This document shows, one piece after another, positions 1 through 10,555 of a stretch of DNA of 64,000 nucleotides. How positions within the stretch are numbered: the first letter of the stretch is position 1; each line of letters starts with the position of its first letter. Source of the DNA: Chamaecrista fasciculata (lineage: Eukaryota > Streptophyta > Magnoliopsida > Fabales > Fabaceae); NCBI GenBank assembly GCA_003254925.1, contig QANZ01055075.1:109989-173988 (forward strand). The letters run 5' to 3'. Both the position numbers and the translations under genes were made by a program. The notes under the pieces are model-generated. The model saw only the letters and a program-made list of their open reading frames with translations. It was not told the origin of the DNA and ran no database searches.

Positions 1-207
1 AACTGATAAAATTGAATTTTTTCAAAGAAAAATTTTAACAAAAGAGGTTATTAATTGCACAAAATTGAAAGTTTATGAAAATTTTCGTGACTTTTCAAAG
101 TTTAAATAGTTTTTTTTGCACAACTGCTAAAGCTCATGGATTTTCTGCATTTTTTTTTTTTTTATGTATGGTAAAGTCTGATGAAGATCAGGGTTTTGGC
201 TTTGTAG

Positions 208-477
208 GTGAGTACTCAGAAAGAGAGGGTTACAAGGGATCAGAATATGCACCAACTTATCAAGACAAGGATGGTGACTGGATGCTAGTGGGAGATGTTC
301 CATGGGAGTAAGTAGTTTAGTTTTCTTTATCAATACCATTTTAATCTTCCTATATTACCAATATATCATTCTTAACATAAAAAACTATACTTTCTGTGCA
401 GTATGTTCATCTCTTCCTGCAAAAGGCTAAGGATTATGAAAGGATCAGAAGCTAAGGGTTTGGGTTGTGGTTTATGA
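208..477 (+). CDS. Aux/IAA transcriptional repressor, last two exons (partial; 5' part outside window)
   Basis: Aux/IAA proteins bind ARF transcription factors through a C-terminal PB1 (domain III/IV) region and are degraded through TIR1/AFB in response to auxin; they act in the nucleus. Two exons are visible. The first (208-307) follows a pyrimidine-rich tract and TTTGTAG, and encodes [13 protein letters not shown] then the domain IV core [21 protein letters not shown] donor at 308 and a CTGTGCAG acceptor at 394-401 bound a 94-bp intron. The second exon (402-477) restores the frame ([20 protein letters not shown]) and stops with TGA after GLGCGL. Domains I and II (repressor motif and degron) lie upstream of the window. 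The short tail lacks the usual basic nuclear-localisation end of canonical members, so this may be a divergent subgroup; I do not assign a number. The splice sites are inferred by family alignment. Confidence 0.85.
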
Positions 478-1737
478 TAGAACAAGTGATCTTTTGCTGT
501 CAAGTTGAATTGGAGAATCACTCATTCTCTCTCAGATTGGGTTCTCGGGACATAATTAATTTTGAATCACCATATTCTAATTGGTGCGTCTTTCTTTCTT
601 CGAGTTTGGCAACATTTTCTGGTGAAGCGACAACAGATATATAATGTTCAGAATATTCATAGAATGAAGGGGAATTGAAATTTGAATGTGTTATTTGTTT
701 GTGGTCTGAATTAACATGAATCAGATGATTCATATCCTGTATGTGAGCATGTGAGTGAAAAACCAGTGTCATTCTTCCTCTTCATAATTTCATTGCAAGT
801 CTTGTTCATAATTCTCATAATTACATGTGCAGATCTGAAGATAAAGAAAAAAAAAACTAGTTCATTATTCAGATATGATGGAATTACTCCAGCGAAGAAA
901 ATGTTTGAACAAATTGAATGGTTTTCTAATACGAATGATTTTTCATGGAAGTGAATTGCCTTGTCTAAAACTGAATGCGCAATGCAGAACAGAGGAGTTC
1001 TGTTAACACTTAACAGGCACCATATAGAGAGTGAGTTTCATACTTTTTCATTAACCAAACAGAGTATAATGATTTTACCAACAGATGTCATGATGTTTAC
1101 TAATGGTGAAATTGAATGACTCTTAATCATCAATCCTTAGTTCATTATATTTGTTATTTTTCTCAGAGAATCTCATCCAGCTATGAGAAAAATTTTCAAG
1201 CCCAGCGAACATATATATTATTTTGTCTCATTAAGATTTTGTTTTTTGGTCTTATCTGGTGTTTGTTTGCTTTCATCAACTTATAATTAAGATTTAACAC
1301 AGAGGTGCACCGTGCATATATTAATTTATGGGTCTTTCTAACATGTGCCCTTAGGGTACATGTTAAGATTTGTTTTAATTGGTCAGGTGAGTTTTCAAAC
1401 ATTAAAAATTATTTTTTAAATGAATTTTCGCAGATTTCAAAATATGAAATGCTCTACTAACTAATCAGAATGAACCTTAAAATGTATCCTAAGAGCACAT
1501 ATTAGATAAATCATAAATCCTTAATTTATATCTGCAGGCATCAGTATCAGTGTCATTAATTAAAAAAAAAAATAGCATTTTGGAACTTTAAAGGCTTTTG
1601 GAAATGTTTAAAGAAATAAGAATAGATATCAGCAATGGTGTAAGTTAAAGCAGTTGGAGTTGTTTTTGGGACTTGCTCAAACTCTCATGACACGTTTTGC
1701 AAGATGATGTTGGAAATTCCTAACTATTTGTTTGAAC
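478..1737. other. Intergenic / 3' flank of the Aux/IAA gene
   Basis: AT-rich sequence without a supported gene. The first few hundred bases are probably the Aux/IAA 3' UTR and terminator. Short ORFs here, such as one of 67 codons at 751, show no family motif. Nothing else is recognised. Confidence 0.5.
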
Positions 1738-1911
1738 AGTGTTGTCAGAATCGAACGGTTCAACCGGTCCGACTGCCAACCGAATGTGAAAATGAGTGGG
1801 TTCGACCAAAAAAATCAAATTGTCGGTTAGACCGAACAAAACTGGCGAACCGGGGTCCAACCGCTGGACCGAACCGGTGGTCCAACTAGTTTTTTTTTTT
1901 TTTTTTTTTTT
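1738..1911. repeat. Dispersed GGTTCAACCGG-type repeat ending in poly(T) at an assembly gap
   Basis: This stretch is dense in inverted CGGTT/AACCG words (GAACGGTTCAACCGG, CGAACCGG, GAACCGGTGG) and ends in a T homopolymer that runs into the N gap. A related stretch at 48172-48380 also runs from a similar start (TTRTSARAATCRGAC-like) through accGG words to a poly(A) and an N. It is probably a DNA-transposon-derived repeat family; the class is not resolved because the far end is missing. Confidence 0.5.
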
Positions 1912-2548
1912 NNNNNNNNNNNNNNNNNNNNNNNNNNNNNNNNNNNNNNNNNNNNNNNNNNNNNNNNNNNNNNNNNNNNNNNNNNNNNNNNNNNNNNNNN
2001 NNNNNNNNNNNNNNNNNNNNNNNNNNNNNNNNNNNNNNNNNNNNNNNNNNNNNNNNNNNNNNNNNNNNNNNNNNNNNNNNNNNNNNNNNNNNNNNNNNNN
2101 NNNNNNNNNNNNNNNNNNNNNNNNNNNNNNNNNNNNNNNNNNNNNNNNNNNNNNNNNNNNNNNNNNNNNNNNNNNNNNNNNNNNNNNNNNNNNNNNNNNN
2201 NNNNNNNNNNNNNNNNNNNNNNNNNNNNNNNNNNNNNNNNNNNNNNNNNNNNNNNNNNNNNNNNNNNNNNNNNNNNNNNNNNNNNNNNNNNNNNNNNNNN
2301 NNNNNNNNNNNNNNNNNNNNNNNNNNNNNNNNNNNNNNNNNNNNNNNNNNNNNNNNNNNNNNNNNNNNNNNNNNNNNNNNNNNNNNNNNNNNNNNNNNNN
2401 NNNNNNNNNNNNNNNNNNNNNNNNNNNNNNNNNNNNNNNNNNNNNNNNNNNNNNNNNNNNNNNNNNNNNNNNNNNNNNNNNNNNNNNNNNNNNNNNNNNN
2501 NNNNNNNNNNNNNNNNNNNNNNNNNNNNNNNNNNNNNNNNNNNNNNNN
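1912..2548. other. Assembly gap (Ns)
   Basis: A run of 637 unknown bases flanked by T homopolymers on both sides (TTTT before and TTTT after). Translations across it are artefacts. Confidence 0.99.
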
Positions 2549-3376
2549 TTTTTTTTTTTTGTAAATAACCGCTTTTGTTAAAATTGTTATTCAAAGAATA
2601 AATTTCTTCATAATTGTATGGCAGATTTTTACATTTTACATTGATTTAGATTGAAAATTAACTATTGTTATAATTAATTATATAGCTAAAAAAAATAAAG
2701 AAAAATCTTGGATGCTTTTTCTTTGGGCTCTTGCTCCATTTTAATTAGTTCTACCGAAAGAAAAATAAAGAAAAATTATAGCAAAAAGAGCTAGTCAAAA
2801 CTAAAAGTTTAATAAATTTTTGTCACTTTTCAAAATTTAGAAGCTTTTGTGAACAATAATCTCTACATTTTAGCTTAAATAAATGAAAATCAGTTTTTGA
2901 ATTCACATATTAAATATAGTTTACATTTAAGTTTTAAAATTTCGACTAGTTTATAAATAATATTTACCAAATTAAATCACATGAGTGTAAAGAATATCAA
3001 ATAATGAGGGGTTGAATATCACAAGCTTTGTTGGCCAAAAAAAAAAAATATCACAAGCTATCGTTAGAAGACCCACGTTCTTAGGGTTAGGGGTGTTCGA
3101 GAATCTGTTGCTTTATGATGCTATGTAGATTTCTATGCCCATAAACGTTCTTTTAATCACCAATAAATTTTTACCACATATAATTTCTTTAATGTTTTAT
3201 AAAAAAAAAGTAGTTTTAACTCTATTTTATATTTTATTTTTAAAATTTAGGCATATCTTCTTCCACTTGAAAATATCATAAAAAAACTTATAAATATATT
3301 CTAAATACAAAATCTAAAAAAAAATCAAATTTAAATTCAAGTCCAAGTGAAACTCATAACATCTTACTCACGTAGT
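2549..3376. other. Intergenic, upstream region of the CIPK gene
   Basis: AT-rich non-coding sequence. About 2810-3090 is repeated, diverged, at 7287-7470 downstream of the kinase, which marks an old tandem duplication. No gene is seen. Confidence 0.6.
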
Positions 3377-3379
3377 CAC

Positions 3380-3387
3380 ATATATAA
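3380..3387 (+). promoter_or_regulatory. Probable TATA box of the CIPK gene
   Basis: ATATATAA lies about 75-80 bases upstream of the CIPK start codon. That leaves a short 5' UTR of roughly 45-50 bases if transcription starts about 30 bases downstream. Inferred from position and sequence only. Confidence 0.5.
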
Positions 3388-3461
3388 GCCCTAAAAAGTA
3401 TACCATATAACTTTGTACCATGACACACTGTTAGAAGCATCGTTTTTTCTCGCCCCACGCC

Positions 3462-4772
3462 ATGGAGTCACTGGTGGAGCCGCAATCCGCCCCAACCCCG
3501 CCGCCAGGGCAGTTGCCATATGGCTCCACCATCCTCGGAAAGTACGAAATAACCAATTTCCTCGGCCGTGGTAGCTTTGCAAAGGTTTACCAAGCAAAAT
3601 CTTTGGTGGACGACTCCATTGTAGCCATCAAAATCATCGACAAGATCAAAACTAAGGCCTACTCCATGGAGTCTCGAATCATCAGCGAAATTCATGCAAT
3701 GCGCCGCGTCCACAACCACCCCAACATCCTCAAAATCTATGAAGTCTTAGCCTCCAAGACCAAAATCTACCTCGTCCTCGAGTACGCCGCCGGCGGTGAC
3801 CTCTTCTCTAAAATTGAAAAAAAAGGCAGGTTATCGGAACGGTTAGTGCGCCATTACTTCCAACAGCTAGTCTCCGCTCTCTGTTTTTGTCACAGTAACG
3901 GCGTGTTCCACCGCGACCTCAAGCCTCAAAACTTGCTCTTAGATAAAGAGGGGAATTTGAAAGTTTCGGATTTCGGACTGTCGGCTTTACCCGAACATCT
4001 CAAAAACGGGTTGTTGAAAACTTGTTGTGGCACGCCAGCTTATGCCGCGCCGGAGCTTCACCGAGGACACAAGTACGACGGAGCAAAAGCCGACGCGTGG
4101 TCGTGTGGGGTTATTCTTCATGTAATGTTGGCCGGACGTATTCCGTTCGACCACAGCAACTATGTTTACATGTTACGAAACATGTGCACACGTAATTATA
4201 AATTCTCGAGGTGTATCCCCAAGGTGGTGGTTCAATCAGTGATGTATCGATTACTTGACCCGAACCCGATGACCCGGATGAAGTTGGATGATTTGTACGA
4301 GAACACGTGGTTTAAGAGAGTGGAGGGAGAAAGAAGCGTAATGAAAGAGAATGATAATATTGATGGGGAGGGGTTTGTTGGGTGGGGGATGAATGCTTTT
4401 GACATAATATCAATGTCAAAAGGTTTTGACTTGAGAGGATTGTTGGAAACGACGTCGTGCGCGTGGTTGTGGGAGAGGAAGAAGGAAAAGAGGTTTTTGA
4501 CAAATGTGAAGAGGGAGAGAGTGGTGGAGAGGGTGGTGGAGATTGGAGGAGAGTTAGGGTTTGAGAGTGAAATTAGGAAGAATGGGTCGATTAGGTTTGG
4601 GAAAGACAATGTCAAGTTGTTGATTGAGATTTTTGAGTTATTGAAGGATCAATTGCTAATGGTGCAAGTTAATGTGGCGGATGTTAGAATTGAATTTGAG
4701 GAGCATTATTGGAAAGATTGGAAATCTGCCCTTGAAAGTATAGTTCTCTCTTGGCACAATGACTCGCTCTGA
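3462..4772 (+). CDS. CBL-interacting protein kinase (CIPK/SnRK3), CIPK4/CIPK7-like, intronless
   Basis: CIPKs are Ser/Thr kinases activated by calcium-bound CBL proteins, which bind the NAF/FISL motif and recruit the kinase to membranes; they phosphorylate ion channels and transporters. The 436-residue ORF has a kinase domain at about 28-284: Gly-rich loop LGRGSFAKV (34-42), ATP-binding Lys57, HRDLKPQN (150-157, catalytic Asp152), DFG (170-172) and APE (196-198). The C-terminal NAF motif NAFDIISMSKGFDLRGLLE sits at about 311-329, followed by a PPI-like stretch from about 344 and the family ending VLSWHND. All catalytic residues are present. The lack of introns fits the intron-poor CIPK clade. 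The start is the first ATG after a TATA box and matches the family N-terminus (MESL). A tandem copy appears to have existed downstream and lost its ORF. The clade assignment is from remembered family sequences. Confidence 0.95.
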   Translation: MESLVEPQSAPTPPPGQLPYGSTILGKYEITNFLGRGSFAKVYQAKSLVDDSIVAIKIIDKIKTKAYSMESRIISEIHAMRRVHNHPNILKIYEVLASKTKIYLVLEYAAGGDLFSKIEKKGRLSERLVRHYFQQLVSALCFCHSNGVFHRDLKPQNLLLDKEGNLKVSDFGLSALPEHLKNGLLKTCCGTPAYAAPELHRGHKYDGAKADAWSCGVILHVMLAGRIPFDHSNYVYMLRNMCTRNYKFSRCIPKVVVQSVMYRLLDPNPMTRMKLDDLYENTWFKRVEGERSVMKENDNIDGEGFVGWGMNAFDIISMSKGFDLRGLLETTSCAWLWERKKEKRFLTNVKRERVVERVVEIGGELGFESEIRKNGSIRFGKDNVKLLIEIFELLKDQLLMVQVNVADVRIEFEEHYWKDWKSALESIVLSWHNDSL

Positions 4773-5409
4773 ATCTCAATTGTGTATATCAATCAACATC
4801 CCTACCTACAACTACGTACGTACCTAGTTTTTTTCACGACTTCTTAATTAGTTCCTAATTAACTCCTTGTTGTTGTTAATTAGCTTTATGTTTCTGCACA
4901 GGATATATCTATATTCGAACAACTGTAAAGTATTTTTTGCTTCTCTTTGATTAATTATGTGTTTTTCTTCTTGTTGTTTCATTAATTATTTGGATCGGAG
5001 TACGAGTTCTCTGGTTTTGTCCTCATCCTACCTAACTTAATCTTCCACTTCATGCGAAGATTCACTTAATTAGGAATAATTCTGTTATGATTTTTGGCCA
5101 AAAAAAAAAAAGTCTGTTATGATCTTTATCTCATATATATTTGATATTTCTTTTCTGAGAGCAAGTTGTTTCCAAATTTACATTAAATAATTGTTATATT
5201 AATAATAATACAATTAAAATATTTTTTAATAAAATTTTTGATAAATTGAGATTTTTTATATAATATGAGAATTTTAAAAACATAGTTACTTTTTTATATT
5301 TTATGAAATTTTTTACTCGATAATTAAAATTTGAAGAGTTCTGCACAGTTTACTCTAAATCCTTTAAAGGATGTGTGAGATAATCTTTTATTTCTAAAAA
5401 CTCAAATTA
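4773..5409. other. Intergenic, 3' flank of the CIPK gene
   Basis: 3' UTR and AT-rich spacer. The segment at about 5020-5170 (TCTTCCACTTCATG and TTATGATCTTTATCTC) recurs at about 7490-7765 in the relict duplicate. No gene is seen. Confidence 0.6.
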
Positions 5410-5414
5410 GTTCG

Positions 5415-6088
5415 TGATACATCACTATTTGGGCGTACGCCTAAACGGCCCTCGCACCGGGCCTCTTCTCCCCTCCGCACCTAGCGAAGCGCCCTCGAGT
5501 CAGTCGGGCGCCCTAAACTCACTTGGGGGCGCTCATGGTCCATCCTGGGTCTTGGCGCCCGTCCCCCAAATGACACGTGGCCACCCACGACTACCCCGCT
5601 CCGCAATCCACGCTACGGGAGATCGTGGGTTACTGACTTGTTCATACCCACGATCTCCAGTTTCTAGGCGCCCGCCTAGAAACACAGCACGCAATCTCCC
5701 ACGATTGCCTTGCTCCGCAAATCTCGGTCTCCACCATCTTCGCTGGTGGAGATCGTGCCCAGAACGTGGTCCGCCCCGCACGCTGACCACCTCTCACCTC
5801 CCTGCTCTATAAATAGAGCCCATTTCACCAGTTCAAGGTTAGCTACTTCTTACACTCTCAAATTCTCCTACTCTCTCATTACTCTCTTACTAACTTGAGC
5901 GTCGGAGTGCACTTCGCAGGGCCCCCCTGTGAAGCTTTTGCAGGTCTTTGTTCAAGTCTTGGCTCTTGCAGCCCTCTCCGGTGAACTAGGGCCCCCCTGT
6001 GAAGCTTTTGCAGGTCTTTGTTCAAGTCTTGGCTCTTGCAGCCCTCTCCGGTGAACTAGGTAAGTGCCAGTCATTTTCCAGTTTATCA
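5415..6088 (+). repeat. Solo LTR (674 bp) with 5-bp TSD GTTCG
   Basis: Begins TGATAC and ends TTTATCA, so short terminal inverted repeats TGATA/TATCA bound it. GTTCG occurs on both sides (5410-5414 and 6089-6093). A TATA box (CTATAAATAG, about 5807-5816) lies where an LTR promoter should be. The body is unusually GC-rich against the AT-rich surroundings and contains inverted words GGAGATCGTGGG/CCCACGATCTCC. A segment of about 70 bp (GGGCCCCCCTGTGAAGC... to GGTGAACTAGG) is present twice in tandem near the 3' end. No internal region follows, so it is a solo LTR left by LTR-LTR recombination. Superfamily is not determinable. Strand follows the TATA orientation. Confidence 0.88.
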
Positions 6089-6093
6089 GTTCG

Positions 6094-7270
6094 TATTTAC
6101 AAAACTACAACTAATTTCAAATTTCATGAATGAGAAACACATATGATTTAACACTGAAAATTATATTATTTACCATTTTTTTTAATTTGTCAAAGATTAG
6201 CATAAATACAAATTAAGAATTTAGGCAGGTATATTATTCATAGTACAACAAAAACTTCTACATTCCAATTATCTTATAAAGTTAGAACAATGTCTTTTTC
6301 TGCATCATTTTCTTTAACTTCCGATCGGGCTTGTCTTTTCCTCTTAAGTGTGGTTTGAGAATTTTATATAAAATTGAATGAAGAATTGCAAATAATCTTA
6401 AGGAAGATTTGTCATCAACATTGTGATGATGTCTAACACACTTAAGTGGCATGATCTTGTTTCTCCAAGTGGAAGAATTTAGAATAAGGTTATATATTTT
6501 TACAAAATTAATTTAATTTTTTGAGCATGAGATTTATCCAAGTGGCTTTATGAATTATGAAAATCATAATATATTTAATGGTGATAAATAAAATAAGGAA
6601 ACTATTGAAGAGCATGCATCATTATCAAACTTGAAGATAAAATATAAAGAATGTGTAGTTTTATTTTACTTTTTTGAAGCTTTTAAAAAAATAAACTTGA
6701 TATATATTTTTTAAAAGAGATAAATTTACTAAAAGATCGGTTATCTAATCAAATCATTCTTTATTCACATTACTTGTTAAATTTTTTTTTATAATCAGCA
6801 ATATATTATTTTTTAAAAATAGAATTAAATATATTACAATACGCTACTAGCATATAAATATATTTAAGTCGTTTGTATGGTAGAATTTATTTCGTAGAGC
6901 TTTAACGAGATAATAAGAAAGTGCCAAAGTAACACTGATTGTTTGTTTCATTTCAAATGTTTTTTCCCAACTAGTTAGGGATGAATTTGAACGAGTCTAA
7001 GGTACGTATCTATATGAATGGAAAATATTGGATATCTCATAGTTGAAATAATCACGATATCATGTATCTAATATCTCATAATATAAGGACTTTATTATAT
7101 TTTATATATTAGATTAGATTGATATTTGGAAATTGATATTATATTTTTAATTAATTTATTTTAGTAAAAAAATAGATATCAAATACAAGATATATCTATT
7201 ATTATTTTAAAGTATTTTGATTATTTTGAATATTCCTCAAATATCGAATATCAAATAAGATATGAACATG
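6094..7270. other. AT-rich intergenic; distal 3' flank of CIPK, partly duplicated downstream
   Basis: No coding potential. Parts at about 6845-7090 recur at about 7765-8025, and the part at 7125-7260 recurs at about 9565-9700. These matches belong to the same old tandem duplication as the 2810-3090/7287-7470 pair. Confidence 0.6.
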
Positions 7271-7274
7271 AATA

Positions 7275-8025
7275 ATAATTAGTTTAACAAATTTGTCACT
7301 TTTTAAAATTCGTGAACAATAATCTCTACATTTTAGCTTAAACAAATGAAAATCAGTTTTTGAATTCACTAGTTTACAGGTTTGAATATCAAATCACATG
7401 AGTGTAGAGGATATTAAATAATGAGAGTTTGAATATCAGAAGCTTTTGCTACAAGACCCAGGTTTTAACTATTTTATATATATCTTATCATCCTAGCTAA
7501 CTCTAATCTTCCACTTCATGAGCATATGCAGCATGCAAAATCATGGAGTGTTTATGCTATATACATATATTTTTTCTTTTATTGTAGTCACAATCTTTTA
7601 GGTACTGAGAGATCTTGCTCCAGATAATATCCCCTTCTTTTATGGATAACTCAACAATGAAGCTTCATACTTTTCGATAATACTTATTTGAATAGAATAA
7701 TATGCCAAAATATATTGATTTAAGATTCACTTGGAATAATTCTCTTATGATCTTTATCTCATATATATATTTAAGTCGTATCAACTTTTTTTAAACAACT
7801 AATCGTTTCAATTTAAACACTGTGCATGGTAGAATTATTTTGGAGAGCTTTAACCGAATGATAAAAAAGTACTAAAGTAATATTGATTGCTTGTTTAATT
7901 TCATTTCAAGTTTTTTTTTTCTCAACTAGCTAGGGATGAATTTGGACGGGTCTAGAGTACGTATCTATTTGGATGAATGGAAAATATAGGATATCTTATA
8001 GTTGAATTAGTTAGGGTATCATATA
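7275..8025 (+). pseudogene. Ghost of a tandem CIPK duplicate: flanks kept, kinase ORF deleted
   Basis: 7287-7470 matches CIPK upstream DNA (2810-3090), with shared words such as GAACAATAATCTCTACATTT and AATCACATGAGTGTA. About 7490-7530 matches DNA downstream of the CIPK stop (about 5022-5055, TCTTCCACTTCATG), and 7715-7765 continues with the 3' flank. Between these blocks, where about 1.8 kb with the kinase should lie, there is almost nothing. No kinase codons remain, so this is a duplicated locus whose gene was lost by deletion. Confidence 0.6.
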
Positions 8026-9300
8026 TGTTAGTGTTGTTAGTATTATTATGAAAGTAGTTGAGAGATTACATTAATTAGGTAGTTGGGAGTAGGACTTCAT
8101 AGCTGTGTATGTATATATATTCTTGTACTTTCAATGAAGAAGATAAGAAATCATTTCTCAGATATTCTCACATTAACATGGTATCAGAGCCTCCCAGTAA
8201 AAAATTGGGTTGTGCTTCTTCATATAGCCTTCTGAGTTGTGTGTCATTCCAACTCAAGAATTCCTCATTTGAGTTTTTCTAATCTGCATTTGTGTTGCAT
8301 CCAAATCAGATTCATTTTTCGTCATATTCTGAATAATACCATTCAGAATTTCTTTGCATTCTCCATCTTTTTCTTTTGTCCAGTGTGCCTCTCGCCAAGT
8401 TAGGGTTTCAAGACCCAACCATCTCCGACCATCATCTCAGAACACGAGCCGGACCATCGTGCTCAGAAGCCGCCGGCCGTCCAAACCCAAGTGACTCCGA
8501 CGTCATTGCCTCCTCCACGCGCCGCCATCCGAAAGTCCGTTTTCTGCACTCGCCGGCGCGTGAGGCGTTTTCCGACGACATTTTCCGGCGTTCTCACGGT
8601 CGTTCAAGTCGCCGGCGCCTTCTCTGTCCATTCTTAGGGTTTGTTTGGCATATCTCTCATCTTTATCATTATTTAAGTCAATCCATGGCTAGGAACTGTG
8701 AAAAGTCAGAGTCTATCATTTTGGTTGGGAATGATTACCAACAAAGTAAAAAATTCATCAGTGGCTGTCGCCTTTGCCCAAATTGGTAATGTTACTACTT
8801 GTTTTGCTCGTTCTCCTAACATTGGACCATGGATTCTTGACTCAGGTGCTTCGGAACATATCTCTGGTAATAAACATTTGTTTACCACTCTTTCTAGTTC
8901 CTCTTCCCTTCCCTTAGTTACTTTAGCAAATGGCTGTAAAACGGCAGCTACAGGGATAGGTCAAGCTCAAATTCTCCCTTCCATATTTGTTGACTCTGTC
9001 CTTTATGTCACCGAATCTCCATTCAATCTTATCTCTGTTAGTAAATTAATTCACTCTCACAAGTGTTCTGTTACCTTCACTAATGATTGTGTTTCTATCC
9101 AGGATTGGAGTACGGGAAAGTTGATTGGCATAGGACGTGAGTCAAAAGGCTTGTACTATCTTTCACCTTCTACCTCTCCCGTTGCGTGTACATCCAGTTG
9201 TTCACCATCTCTCCTCCACAACCGTTTCGATCATCCAAGCCTTTCAAAACTTCGCAAAATGGATGCCTCTCTTTCCACCTTGGCTCCCATATAATTTCCT
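8026..9300 (+). mobile_element. Truncated Ty1/Copia retrotransposon (5' LTR, PBS, protease, GAG pre-integrase)
   Basis: A 153-bp LTR (8026-8178) starts TGTTAG and ends ATTAACA, with TATA-like and poly(A)-like words inside. It is followed at once by TGGTATCAGAGC (8179-8190), the classic initiator-tRNA-Met primer binding site. A GC-rich leader follows, then codons at about 8698-9294 for a Copia polyprotein piece: the protease signature WILDSGASEHISGN, then LLHNRFDHPSLSKLRKM of the GAG pre-integrase domain. Most of gag is missing, and the element stops before integrase; reverse transcriptase, RNase H and the 3' LTR are absent. It is non-functional. ATATA precedes the LTR, but no matching right-hand duplication is found. 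Confidence 0.85.
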
Positions 9301-9946
9301 TTTCTATGAAAGGTGCCTTGATGGCTAAGGCTATCAAGGGAAAAGATCTCTGAGTGATTTGCCTTGATTGACAGCGAATCTCGACCGATCCTTAATTGGT
9401 TCCTGATTGATTCAGGGAATGTTTCCTTATTTGTTGGTGCGTGGACGCCCATATTCCTCGTGACTGTAGGCGTTCTCGCCTTGGCGAGATGTAGGGCGTT
9501 CACGCCTATATGACCCATCTGGTGGGTTTGTAGCCTGCTAGACCAAGGCATGTTCTGCCATTTGGGCCTATTATCATTATATTTTTAATTAATTTATTTT
9601 AGTAAAAAAAAATATCAAATATAAGATATAGTTATTATTATTTTTAAATATTTTGAATATCCATCAAATATCGGATATCAAATAAGATATAAGTATTAGA
9701 TTATATATACAGGCGTTGTGGATTTGGTCCTTGAATTTTCATGATTGTACAATTAGGTTCTCAATTATTTCTGTTTCGTTGCAAATTAGTCTTCCATCAT
9801 TTCTCTGTCTCCAAGTTACTATTAATTACCATTTGTTTGCCTACATGGGCTCTTATCTACCATGTCATCCATCAATTTATCTTTGGTTTCTTTTAAATGA
9901 TTGCCACCTCAGTTATAAATTGAATTAAAATATCATATTTTATATT
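9301..9946. other. Intergenic mix: unassigned GC-richer piece, then AT-rich duplicated sequence
   Basis: 9301-9560 is a GC-richer stretch of unknown origin with repeated GGCGTT/AACGCC-like words, joined to the broken Copia element. 9565-9700 is the second copy of 7125-7260. No gene is supported. Confidence 0.45.
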
Positions 9947-10550
9947 TGATACATCACTATTTGGGCGTACGCCTAAACGACCCTCGAACCGGGCCTCTTC
10001 TCCTCTCCGCACCTTGCGAAGCGCCCTCGAGTCAGTCGGGCGCCCTAAACTCACTTGGGGGCGCTCATGGCCCATCCTGGGTCTTGGCGCCCGTCCCCCA
10101 AATGACACGTGGCCACCCACGACTACCCCGCTCCGCAATCCACGCTACGGGAGATCGTGGGTTACTGACTCGTTCATACCCACGATCTCCAGCTCCTAGG
10201 CGCCCGCCTAGAAACACAGCACGCAATCTCCCACGATTGCCTTGCTCCGCAAATCTCGGTCTCCATCATCTTCGCTGGTGGAGATCGTGCCCAGAACGTG
10301 GTCCGCCCCGCACGCTGACCACCTCTCTCCTCCCTGCTCTATAAATAGAGCCCATTTCACCAGTTCAAGGTTAGCTACTTCTTACACTCTCAAATTCTCC
10401 TACTCTCTCATTACTCTCTTACTAACTTGAGCGTCGGAGTGCACTTCGCAGGGCCCCCCTGTGAAGCTTTTGCAGGTCTTTGTTCAAGTCTTGGCTCTTG
10501 CAGCCCTCTCCGGTGAACTAGGTAAGTGCCAGTCATTTTCCAGTTTATCA
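9947..10550 (+). repeat. Solo LTR (604 bp), same family as 5415-6088, with 5-bp TSD ATATT
   Basis: Same TGATACATCAC start and CAGTTTATCA end as the 5415 copy, over 95% alike by eye, flanked by ATATT at 9942-9946 and 10551-10555. It has one copy of the ~70-bp segment that is doubled in the first LTR, which explains the length difference of 70 bp. TATA box at about 10340. It is an independent insertion, not part of a full element with the first LTR, because each copy has its own target-site duplication. Confidence 0.9.
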
Positions 10551-10555
10551 ATATT

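Noticed and set aside
1796..2594. Long ORFs on both strands across the N run
   Set aside because: They consist of unknown residues from the assembly gap.
5414..5812. 132-codon ORF (and twin at 9946-10344) of GC-rich composition
   Set aside because: Both lie inside the two LTR copies and are open because of GC-rich composition; no protein family features.
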